Under the pieces are notes generated by a model. It was not told the DNA's origin, searched no databases, and was given only the letters and a program-made list of their open reading frames with translations. 6,362 nucleotides of DNA, from NCBI GenBank assembly GCA_030832235.1, contig JAURJO010000167.1:1-6362 (forward strand). Reading direction: 5' to 3'. The position numbers were made by a program, and so were the translations under genes. This document shows, piece after piece, positions 1-6,351 of the stretch. The number at the start of each line of letters is the position of its first letter. Position 1 is the stretch's first letter. The DNA is from Verrucomicrobiota bacterium (GTDB lineage: Bacteria > Verrucomicrobiota > Verrucomicrobiia > Opitutales > Opitutaceae).

Positions 1-317
1 ACGACCGCGTCGGGGCCGAATTCGTTGATCACCTGCCGGCAGGCGCCGCAGGGGAGGGTGGGTTGCTTGGTCGGTGTGTAGACGACCACGGCGCGGATCC
101 GCCGCGCACCCTCCGCCGCCGCGGTGAAGATCGCCGTGCGCTCGGCGCAATTGCAGAGCCCGTAGGACGCGTTCTCCACGTTGCAGCCGGCGTACACGCG
201 TCCGGACTCCGTCAGGATCGCGGCACCCACGCGGAATTCGGAATAGGGCGAATAGGAATTCTTGGCGACGGCGCGGGCGGCGCGCTCGAGGCGGCGGCGT
301 TGGGCGGGGGTGGGCAT
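1..317 (-). CDS. cdd: Cytidine deaminase, C-terminus cut by window edge
   Basis: This gene encodes a cytosolic cytidine deaminase, which hydrolyses cytidine and deoxycytidine to uridine and deoxyuridine in pyrimidine salvage. I read it directly on the minus strand from an ATG at 317-315. It gives 105 complete residues before running off the left edge. The N-terminal SYSPYSEFRVGAA motif (about residues 21-33) and NVENASYGLC (46-55) are typical of the family. The catalytic CAER motif places zinc ligand Cys57 and proton-shuttling Glu59, and PCGACRQ supplies zinc ligands Cys90 and Cys93. An all-cysteine zinc site is known from the small homotetrameric class of about 130 residues, so roughly 25-30 residues should be missing. 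The start fits the family length, and no strong Shine-Dalgarno is visible. The gene diverges from dgt, so the two share an upstream region. The identification is firm. Confidence 0.95.
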   Translation of the reverse strand, partial: MPTPAQRRRLERAARAVAKNSYSPYSEFRVGAAILTESGRVYAGCNVENASYGLCNCAERTAIFTAAAEGARRIRAVVVYTPTKQPTLPCGACRQVINEFGPDAV

Positions 318-477
318 AGTTCCGGGGTGCGGTGGGAAGCACACGGTCGCCCCGATCCGGTTCAAACGCCAAATCGGCCGGGTGCTTTCCCGCGAACGGG
401 GGCGCCGCGGCCGTTTTCTCGGCCGCGGCTTTTGCCCTTCACATCGGCGGGACGTGGGCGTCCCCTTGCGGCGGACC
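318..477. other. Divergent intergenic region between cdd and dgt
   Basis: These 160 bases must hold the outward promoters for cdd (leftward) and dgt (rightward). I found no convincing -35/-10 pair on either strand and no strong Shine-Dalgarno. The upstream flank of cdd has only a GGA close to its ATG, and that of dgt only GGCGGA. The one clear element is the 404-433 hairpin. The region stays open in the dgt frame back to an ATG at 262, but its translation is arginine-rich, low in complexity and unlike the family, so I treat it as non-coding. Confidence 0.55.
404..433 (+). promoter_or_regulatory. GC-rich hairpin with T-run in the cdd-dgt intergenic region
   Basis: GCCGCGGCCG (404-413) and CGGCCGCGGC (420-429) form a perfect 10-bp inverted repeat around a 6-nt TTTTCT loop. 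Four T residues (430-433) follow on the plus strand. The layout is that of a short intrinsic terminator reading rightward, but no gene ends just upstream on that strand. It lies 45 nt before the chosen dgt start, so it could be a leader attenuator, a block to stray transcription, or an operator-like palindrome. The minus strand has no T-run after the hairpin. The structure is seen directly; its function is inferred. Confidence 0.5.
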
Positions 478-1749
478 GTGAACAACAATCGTTTCTACCA
501 GGACTTCGACCGCGAGCGCAGCGGCGGCGAGCGCCGACGCGATTACCGCACGCCTTTCCAGATCGACCGCGACCGCATCATCCACGCGCACGCCTTCCGA
601 AAGCTGCAGTCGAAGACGCAGGTTTTTCTCTCGGGTGAGTACGACTTCTACCGCACACGGCTCACCCACTCGATGGAGGTGGCTCAGATCGGGCGGTCGA
701 TCTGCACCTACCTGCAGTCGCGCGGTGCTCCGCTCGAGCCTGACTTCACGATCGACAGCGACCTGGTCGAGGCGGTTTGCCTCGCCCACGACCTCGGGCA
801 TCCTCCCTTCGGGCATTCAGGCGAGCGCACATTGCAGGAACTGATGGCGTCTTGGGGCGGCTTCGAGGGTAACGCGCAGACTCTCCATCTGCTCACCGAG
901 ACGATGTACCAGAACGAGGCGGGGGTGCGCGGCATGGAGCCCACGCGGGCGCTGCTCGACGGAGTACTGAAGTACAAGCTGCTCTTCCGCGAGTATCCGG
1001 CGCCGCCCACGCGCTACTTCCTGTACGACGCTCAGGAGCGCCACCGGTCTTTTGTCTTCGGCGGCGCGGCGATCCCGGCCGATCTCCTTTCCGGCGGTGG
1101 GCTGAACTCGTTCAAGAGCATCGAGTGCCAGATCATGGACTGGGCCGACGACGCGGCGTATTCGGTCAATGACATCGTCGACGGTGTGAAGGCCGGTTTC
1201 CTCACCATCGAGCGTATCGAGCAGTGGGCGGCGGGGGAGGGGATCGACGCCGAACGCCAGCGTTGGCTCGAGCAGGTGATCAACGCGATCCGCGCCGACC
1301 GGCTGGAGAACGTGTTTTCCCAACGCATCGGAGCGTTCATCACCGCCAGCCGGCTCCGGGAGCGGAAAAACTTCATGTCAGGCGCCACGCACCGCTACCG
1401 CTTCGAGCTCGTGGTGGCCCCTTCGGTCGAGCGCGAGGCCGCCTTCTACAAGAAGATGGCCAACGACATCATCTTCGAGAGCCCCCAATTGCAGCAGATG
1501 GAACACAAGGCGCGCCGCGTGTTGTTCCAGCTCTGGGACTCCTGCTGGCGCAACTACGTCGAGCGCGGTCCGCGCGTCATTAACATCCTGCCGCCCCGCG
1601 TGGGACGTCTCATCGACGCGGCGGAGGGCGAGGCCGCCAAGGCCCGGCGCATCTGCGATTGGCTGGCCGGCCTCACCGATGGCATGATCGTAAGGACCCA
1701 CCGGCGGCTCTTCGACCCCGAGTTCGGGAGCCTGCGCGACCTGAGTTAA
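478..1749 (+). CDS. dgt: HD-domain deoxynucleoside triphosphate triphosphohydrolase (dGTPase family)
   Basis: This cytosolic enzyme is predicted to hydrolyse dGTP or other dNTPs to the deoxynucleoside and inorganic triphosphate, controlling the dNTP pool. From the GTG start the protein has 423 residues, within the range of the shorter members of the family. The N-terminal region has the family pattern RDRIIH...AFRKLQSKTQVF (about residues 31-50). The HD metal site follows the H...HD...D order: His64 in RTRLTHSMEV, His104-Asp105 in LAHDLGHPPFGH, and Asp224 or Asp225 in DWADDAAY. His108 and His113 lie in the same conserved segment. I chose GTG 478 because homology begins right after it. GTG 454 and TTG 466 are in-frame alternatives, and the ATG at 262 would overlap cdd. 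The gene is intact. The family assignment is strong, but nucleotide preference cannot be read from the sequence. Confidence 0.92.
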   Translation: MNNNRFYQDFDRERSGGERRRDYRTPFQIDRDRIIHAHAFRKLQSKTQVFLSGEYDFYRTRLTHSMEVAQIGRSICTYLQSRGAPLEPDFTIDSDLVEAVCLAHDLGHPPFGHSGERTLQELMASWGGFEGNAQTLHLLTETMYQNEAGVRGMEPTRALLDGVLKYKLLFREYPAPPTRYFLYDAQERHRSFVFGGAAIPADLLSGGGLNSFKSIECQIMDWADDAAYSVNDIVDGVKAGFLTIERIEQWAAGEGIDAERQRWLEQVINAIRADRLENVFSQRIGAFITASRLRERKNFMSGATHRYRFELVVAPSVEREAAFYKKMANDIIFESPQLQQMEHKARRVLFQLWDSCWRNYVERGPRVINILPPRVGRLIDAAEGEAAKARRICDWLAGLTDGMIVRTHRRLFDPEFGSLRDLS

Positions 1750-1836
1750 GGTTGCCGCGGGTGCCGGTTGCCTTCCATGGGTAAACATTCAGCGTCACCT
1801 CATCCCCCGCTGTTTCGTCAAAAGATCAACGCCACC

Positions 1837-4260
1837 ATGCTGCGCCCCGCCCTTCGCCTCCGCTCCGCCCCCTTCTGGGCCGTGCTGACGGCATTGGTGT
1901 CGACGGCTCAATCCGATCCCGCGCGCAATTTCCGATCTACCGTCGAGCCGCTGCTGGCGAAGTACTGCCTCGATTGCCACGGCGGCGGCATCCGCAAGGG
2001 CGGTGTCTCCCTCGACGAGCTGGGTTCCGATGCCGAGCTCGTGCGGCGTCACGACGTCTGGTTCGCCGTGCTCAAGAACGTCCGCGCGGGCCTCATGCCG
2101 CCGCGCGAGGAAGGCGCCGCGCGGCCCTCGCCCGCCGAGATTGAGACGCTCTCCCGTTGGATCAAGTACGAGGCCTTCGGCATCGACCCGGCCGATCCCG
2201 ATCCGGGACGCGTGGCGCCGCGGCGCCTCAACCGCGTCGAATACCGCAACACGATCCGCGATCTCACGGGCTTTGATTTCAACAGCGAGGTGGAGTTTCC
2301 GCCCGACGACACCGGCAACGGCTTCGACAACAACGGCGAGGTGCTCACGGTCTCGCCGCTGCTGCTGGAAAAATACCTCGCGGCGGCGGAGACCATTGTC
2401 GAGAAGGCCGTGCCGAAGGTCGCTCGGGTGGTGCGGGAGCGTGTGTTCGCCGGTCGCGATTTCCGGGCGCAGGGCGGCCCCGGCGCCGGCGACCAGCTCA
2501 ACGCCCGCCGGGCCGTCACCGTTTCCCGCTCCTTCGAGGTCGATCAGGCGGACCGCTATCAGGTCATCATGGATCTCGAGTCGCGCGGCACCTTCGACTT
2601 CGACGGCAGCCGCTGCCGGCTCATTGCGCGGATCGACGGTGAGGAAAAGTTCAGCGAACTCGTCGTGTGGTCGGAACGTCGTCCGCTCCGGCGTGAGTTC
2701 GAGGTCGAGTGGCGGCCGGGCCGCCACGTGATTTCCTTCGAGGTTGAGCCGCTCCAACCCGCCGATGAGGGAACCGCCGCCGCCGGACGCCCCCAGAGCG
2801 TGCAGGGGCAGACCAGCGTGACGATGCGGGTGGGGTCGGTGACCGTGCGCGGCCCGCTCAGCCCGCAGCATTGGATCGCCCCCGAGAATCACGCGCGCTT
2901 CTTCCCCGGTCCGGCCGTCGGCGCCGATCCGGCGGAACGCGACCGGCGCGCGGGTGAGTTGCTGGGCGTGTTCGCGACGCGGGCTTTTCGTCGTCCGCTC
3001 GAGCCCGCCGCGGTGGAACGCCTCGTCGGCATCGCCCGTCAGACCTACTCGGGAGAAGGTCGGACTTTCGAGGAGGGGGTCGGGCGCGCCATGATGGCGG
3101 TGCTCGCGTCGCCGCGGTTCCTCTTCCGCGTCGAGACCTCCGAGCCGGGAGCCTCCGCTGGCCCGCACGCGTCGTTGGACGAATGGTCCCTGGCCTCGCG
3201 CCTTTCCTATTTCCTCTGGTCGACGATGCCCGATGACGAGTTGTTCAAGCTCGCCGGCCGCGGAGAACTGCGACGCAACCTCCGCGCGCAGGTTGACCGC
3301 ATGGTCCGTGATCCGAAGGCGCAGGCCTTCGTGCGCAACTTCTCCGGCCAATGGCTGCAGGCCCGTGACGTGGAGTCGGTGCCGATCAATGCGCGCGTCG
3401 TCCTCGGGCCGAACGCGCGGCCGAACCGCGACGGCCGGGTTGAGTTCGACGGCGCTTTCCGGCGGCTCATGCGCTCCGAGACCGAGGCCTACTTCGAGCA
3501 TATCCTGCGCGAAGACCGCAGCCTGCTGGAGCTGGTCGATTCCGACTACGCCTTCCTCAACGCCCGCCTCGCGGAGCACTACGGTGTCCCGGGTGTCGAG
3601 GGCGACGAGATCCGCAAGGTAACGTTGCCGCCGGGCAGCCCGCGCGGCGGTGTTATCACACAGGGCACCGTTCTCGCCGTGACCTCGAACCCCACGCGTA
3701 CCTCGCCGGTGAAACGCGGGGTGTTCATCCTCGACAACATCCTGGGCACGCCTCCACCGCCGGCCCCGCCGGACGTGCCCGACCTCGAGGAGGCGCGGAA
3801 GGAGTTCAAGGGCCGTGAGCCGAAGCTGAGCGAAATGCTCGCTGCCCATCGTTCCAACAAGCTGTGCCACTCCTGCCATTCGCGCATGGATCCGCTCGGG
3901 CTCGCGCTGGAGAACTTCAACGCGCTCGGAGGCTGGCGCGATACCGATGCCCGTCAGCCGATCGAACCCGCGGGCGAGCTCATCACCGGCGAGCGCTTCG
4001 CCGATATCCGGGAGCTGAAGCGGATCATCGCCCGCGAGCGCGCGACCGACGTGTACCGCTGCTTCACGGAGAAGCTATTCACCTACGCGCTCGGACGCGG
4101 GATCGAGCACTACGACAGCCACACGATCGACGGGATCACCCGAGGACTGCTCGACGGTGGCGGCCGGATGTCGATCGCGTTGCTGGGCGTGATCGAGTCA
4201 CCGGCTTTCCAGCGGCGTCGGGTCACGCCCGCCGGGGCCGCGCTGTCCCGCGCGCCCTGA
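1837..4260 (+). CDS. Exported multidomain cytochrome c-like protein (PSCyt1/DUF1587/DUF1595/DUF1592/DUF1588/DUF1585)
   Basis: From ATG 1837 the product is 807 residues and begins with a Sec-type signal peptide (arginine-rich start, hydrophobic stretch about 11-21, likely cleavage after STA at residue 24). A planctomycete-type cytochrome c module follows: CLDCH at 44-48 would bind haem, and Met87 in GLMPP is the likely distal ligand. Next come DUF1587 (about 128-195, RRLNRVEYRNTIRDL), a beta-rich segment (225-337, possibly a carbohydrate-binding fold), DUF1595 (373-435), DUF1592 (447-575), DUF1588 (605-700) with a second CHSCH at 677-681, and DUF1585 (713-797). The biochemical role of this architecture is, as far as I know, unestablished; periplasmic or cell-surface redox is an inference. 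An in-frame ATG at 1768 would add 23 residues ahead of the signal peptide, so I prefer 1837. No good Shine-Dalgarno is present. The DUF1552 gene follows 72 bp downstream. Confidence 0.9.
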   Translation: MLRPALRLRSAPFWAVLTALVSTAQSDPARNFRSTVEPLLAKYCLDCHGGGIRKGGVSLDELGSDAELVRRHDVWFAVLKNVRAGLMPPREEGAARPSPAEIETLSRWIKYEAFGIDPADPDPGRVAPRRLNRVEYRNTIRDLTGFDFNSEVEFPPDDTGNGFDNNGEVLTVSPLLLEKYLAAAETIVEKAVPKVARVVRERVFAGRDFRAQGGPGAGDQLNARRAVTVSRSFEVDQADRYQVIMDLESRGTFDFDGSRCRLIARIDGEEKFSELVVWSERRPLRREFEVEWRPGRHVISFEVEPLQPADEGTAAAGRPQSVQGQTSVTMRVGSVTVRGPLSPQHWIAPENHARFFPGPAVGADPAERDRRAGELLGVFATRAFRRPLEPAAVERLVGIARQTYSGEGRTFEEGVGRAMMAVLASPRFLFRVETSEPGASAGPHASLDEWSLASRLSYFLWSTMPDDELFKLAGRGELRRNLRAQVDRMVRDPKAQAFVRNFSGQWLQARDVESVPINARVVLGPNARPNRDGRVEFDGAFRRLMRSETEAYFEHILREDRSLLELVDSDYAFLNARLAEHYGVPGVEGDEIRKVTLPPGSPRGGVITQGTVLAVTSNPTRTSPVKRGVFILDNILGTPPPPAPPDVPDLEEARKEFKGREPKLSEMLAAHRSNKLCHSCHSRMDPLGLALENFNALGGWRDTDARQPIEPAGELITGERFADIRELKRIIARERATDVYRCFTEKLFTYALGRGIEHYDSHTIDGITRGLLDGGGRMSIALLGVIESPAFQRRRVTPAGAALSRAP

Positions 4261-4332
4261 GGTTGTCGGCCGGAATTCCGCGTTGGACGAAACCGATAAT
4301 TCCCGCACGTTTTCACTGTTACCCGCCCACCG

Positions 4333-5730
4333 ATGAAGACCCCTGCCTTTCCCGTCGTTGCCCGCGCTTCCGATGCCGCCGTGACCCGCCGGCGCTTCCT
4401 TCGCGGAGTCGGTGCGTGCCTGACCCTTCCCCTCTTCGAGACCGCCTTGCGCGGATCGTCCCCCGCGGCGGCCGGTGGTCCGGCCCTCGGTGTCACGCCC
4501 GGAGGCGCCCCGTTGCGCATGGCTTTCGTCTACTTCCCCAACGGTGCGCATCAGGACAATTGGTGGCCGACCGGCGAGGGGGCGAATTTTCAACTGGGCC
4601 GCACGATGGAGCCGCTCGCCCCCCTGAAGGGTTCGATCCAGGTGTTGGGCGGGCTAGACCACAAGAATGCCACCGCGGGCAACGACGGCGCCGGCGACCA
4701 CGCGCGAGCCAACGCGACCTTCCTCACCGGCGAACGCGCGCGGAAGACCGACAGCACCGACATCCGGGTCGGCGTCTCGGTCGACCAGATCGTGGCGCAA
4801 CAGATCGGCCACGCCACCCGCTTCCCTTCGCTCGAACTCTCCTGCGATGCCGTGCGCAAGTCGGGCCGCTGTGACTCCGGCTACTCCTGCGCGTACCAGT
4901 ACAACCTCGCGTGGTCGTCACCCAACACGCCGGTGGCGCCGGAGCCGAACCCGCGTCTCGTCTTCGAGCGTCTGTTCGGCAGCGGCGCGCCGGGCGAGAG
5001 GCAGAGCAATTTTGAGGCGCGCCAGCGCACGCAGCGTTCATTGCTCGACTACGTCATGTACGACGCGCGGGCGCTGCAGCGCCAGCTCGGCGGCCGTGAC
5101 CGCGACAAGCTCGACGAGTACCTGACGGGTGTCCGGGAGATCGAGCGTCGCATCGAGCGCACCGAGCGTTTCGGCGCGCTGCCGCAGCCCGGGATGGAGA
5201 CCCCCGCGGGCATCCCATCCGACTACGGTGACCACATGGATCTCATGTACGATCTGCTCGCGCTGGCGTTCGAGACCGACTCGACCCGCGTGGCGACCCT
5301 CCTGCTCGCGGGCGACGGCAGCAACAAGCCGTATCCCCAGATCGGGATCCCCGAGGGGCATCACTACTGCTCGCACCACCGCAACGACGCCGACCTGATG
5401 GACAAGATCGCGCGCATCGACCGCTACTACATGGAGCGTTTCGCGCGCTTCCTCGGCCGGCTCGAGGCGAAGAAGGACGTCGACGGCCGCTCCGTGCTGC
5501 ACAACTCGATGATCGTGTACGGGTGTGGTAATTCCGACGGCAACCGGCACACACACCATAACCTGCCCATTGTTCTCGCGGGTGGAGGTGGCGGCACGCT
5601 CAACCCGGGACGTCACGTGCGTCTCGGCGGCCAGCCGATGAGCAACCTGTTCCTCGGGATGGTCGATCGCATGGGAGTCACCGGCGTTACCCGCATCGGT
5701 GATTCCTCCGGCCGGATCGTCGGCGTTTAA
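4333..5730 (+). CDS. Tat-exported DUF1552 family protein
   Basis: This 465-residue protein belongs to the DUF1552 family, whose function is unknown. Its N-terminus has a twin-arginine signal, TRRRFLRG (residues 18-25), followed by a short hydrophobic stretch, so it is probably exported folded, possibly with a cofactor or metal. Family-like segments include FVYFPNGAHQDNWWP (65-79), the cysteine cluster GRCDSGYSCAY (178-188) with Cys171 just before it, and EPNPRLVFERLFG (204-216). The C-terminal part is rich in histidine: GHHYCSHH (342-349) and GNRHTHHNLP (403-412), followed by a glycine run. These could be metal ligands, but that is inference. ATG 4333 is the start that keeps the whole Tat signal. 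The 72-bp gap after the cytochrome-like gene has no strong terminator, consistent with co-transcription. Such pairs recur in Planctomycetota and Verrucomicrobiota. No frameshift or truncation is seen. Confidence 0.9.
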   Translation: MKTPAFPVVARASDAAVTRRRFLRGVGACLTLPLFETALRGSSPAAAGGPALGVTPGGAPLRMAFVYFPNGAHQDNWWPTGEGANFQLGRTMEPLAPLKGSIQVLGGLDHKNATAGNDGAGDHARANATFLTGERARKTDSTDIRVGVSVDQIVAQQIGHATRFPSLELSCDAVRKSGRCDSGYSCAYQYNLAWSSPNTPVAPEPNPRLVFERLFGSGAPGERQSNFEARQRTQRSLLDYVMYDARALQRQLGGRDRDKLDEYLTGVREIERRIERTERFGALPQPGMETPAGIPSDYGDHMDLMYDLLALAFETDSTRVATLLLAGDGSNKPYPQIGIPEGHHYCSHHRNDADLMDKIARIDRYYMERFARFLGRLEAKKDVDGRSVLHNSMIVYGCGNSDGNRHTHHNLPIVLAGGGGGTLNPGRHVRLGGQPMSNLFLGMVDRMGVTGVTRIGDSSGRIVGV

Positions 5731-5770
5731 ACTGCACCCCGCGCGGGCCGTTTTCGGTTGGCGCCGCTCT

Positions 5771-5907
5771 GGTGTAGCCAAGGCCGTGTACCCTCCGTAG
5801 GCCCGGCGAAAGAGGGCCCGCCTCGGATGCGTGCGCGGGCTCGACCGTCGGAAGTGTTTTGGAACACCGCGGACTTTTAACCGCGGATTTCGCTGACGGT
5901 GCGGATG
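5771..5907 (+). repeat. 137-bp direct repeat, copy 1
   Basis: This segment matches 6120-6256 at 130 of 137 positions with no gaps, in the same orientation; the offset is a constant 349 bp. The seven differences are at 5780, 5785, 5811, 5845, 5847, 5853 and 5866, and the last 41 bases are identical. The repeat contains a GCCCGC/GCGGGC stem (5816-5821 with 5835-5840) and two CCGCGGA words near its end. It begins about 40 bp after the DUF1552 stop codon. Strand is arbitrary. It looks like an intergenic dispersed repeat (REP- or MITE-like), but no mobility signature is visible. Confidence 0.9.
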
Positions 5908-6004
5908 GGAGGAATAGCCTGAAAGGCTCTTCGAAATTCGAGGTCCTTCTTTTTCAAGTCCGCCCGGGTTCGACGCACTCCGTGATCGCTTCGCGACGGG
6001 GAAA

Positions 6005-6034
6005 CCACGGATCGACACGGATACACACGGATTC
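6005..6034 (+). repeat. Three 10-bp units built on CACGGAT
   Basis: Three consecutive 10-base units (6005-6014, 6015-6024, 6025-6034) share the core CACGGAT, with variable bases between cores. The exact 10-bp spacing is visible directly. Related CACGGAT/CACGAAT strings are, to my knowledge, common intergenic words in Opitutus-like and other verrucomicrobial genomes. No function is known to me. Confidence 0.8.
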
Positions 6035-6080
6035 GATTCCTTGGTCGCTTGGCCTTTTCGTCCTCAACAAACCGATGAAC

Positions 6081-6110
6081 CACGAATGGACACGAAGGGG
6101 CACGAATCAC
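6081..6110 (+). repeat. Three 10-bp units built on CACGAAT
   Basis: Units at 6081-6090, 6091-6100 and 6101-6110 each begin CACGAA (CACGAAT in the first and third, CACGAAG in the second). They keep the same 10-bp period as the array at 6005-6034 and differ from it by one base in the core. The array ends 9 bp before the second long repeat begins, so the two may form one composite element. Confidence 0.8.
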
Positions 6111-6119
6111 GCCGCCTTG

Positions 6120-6256
6120 GGTGTAGCCGAGGCTGTGTACCCTCCGTAGGCCCGGCGAAGGAGGGCCCGCCTCGGATGCGTGCGCGGGCTCGAACTTCGG
6201 AGGTGTTTTGGAACGCCGCGGACTTTTAACCGCGGATTTCGCTGACGGTGCGGATG
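6120..6256 (+). repeat. 137-bp direct repeat, copy 2
   Basis: This is the second copy of the repeat at 5771-5907. It appears structurally more intact: CCCTCC (6140-6145) can pair with GGAGGG (6160-6165), and GGGT-AGC can pair with GCT-ACCC (6119-6142), whereas the substitutions in copy 1 weaken both stems. A third stem, GCCCGC (6165-6170) with GCGGGC (6184-6189), is shared by both copies. Strand is arbitrary. No target-site duplication could be recognised at its edges. Confidence 0.9.
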
Positions 6257-6332
6257 AGTGGGAAAGACGTTAAGCCGTCCCGAACTTCGCGACCTCCCCC
6301 ACGGGGTCAGCGCTTTGAATGTTTTCAGACGC

Positions 6333-6351
6333 GGCCGTTCGGCCCGTTTTT
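6333..6351 (+). terminator. Weak terminator-like hairpin
   Basis: GGCCG (6333-6337) and CGGCC (6340-6344) form a short GC stem, realistically four pairs around a GTTC loop. A run of five T residues (6347-6351) follows after CG. It reads rightward, but the nearest upstream gene on that strand ends about 600 bp earlier. It may be a distal terminator of the DUF1592/DUF1552 unit or chance. The stem is short, so confidence is low. Confidence 0.3.

Noticed and set aside
262..477. Upstream extension of dgt to an ATG at 262
   Set aside because: It would overlap the start of cdd, cross the hairpin, and add 72 arginine-rich residues unlike the dGTPase family, whose similarity begins right after GTG 478.
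63..638. Plus-strand open frame over the cdd region
   Set aside because: It is antisense to cdd and then out of frame with dgt, with low-complexity composition and no family motif.
1768..1836. Alternative start of the cytochrome-like gene at ATG 1768 (or 1777)
   Set aside because: The extra 23 residues would precede a good Sec signal peptide that starts at ATG 1837, and there is no Shine-Dalgarno favouring the earlier codon.
1795..3879. Long minus-strand open frame of 694 codons
   Set aside because: It is antisense to the clearly identified cytochrome-like gene. GC-rich third positions commonly leave such frames open, and its translation shows no recognisable domain.
4271..4280. 10-bp palindrome CGGAATTCCG between the two exported-protein genes
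   Set aside because: It has no loop and no T-run, and it is too short to call a terminator or operator.
4295..4300. GATAAT, a -10-like hexamer before the DUF1552 gene
   Set aside because: No -35 element sits at a suitable distance (the 17-bp position reads GGAATT), so an internal promoter is not supported.
5738..5754. CCCGCGCGGG followed by CCG and TTTT after the DUF1552 stop
   Set aside because: It could be a terminator, but the stem is only three pairs if a 4-nt loop is allowed and the T-run is short and offset, so it was not called.
5859..6229. Short open frames across the right-hand intergenic region
   Set aside because: They run through repeats, have no family features, and the repeat copies do not show codon-like substitution.
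5771..6256. Possible CRISPR array
   Set aside because: Only two copies of a 137-bp repeat plus 10-bp arrays are present. Unit lengths and spacing do not fit 24-40 bp repeats with unique spacers, and no cas gene is seen.
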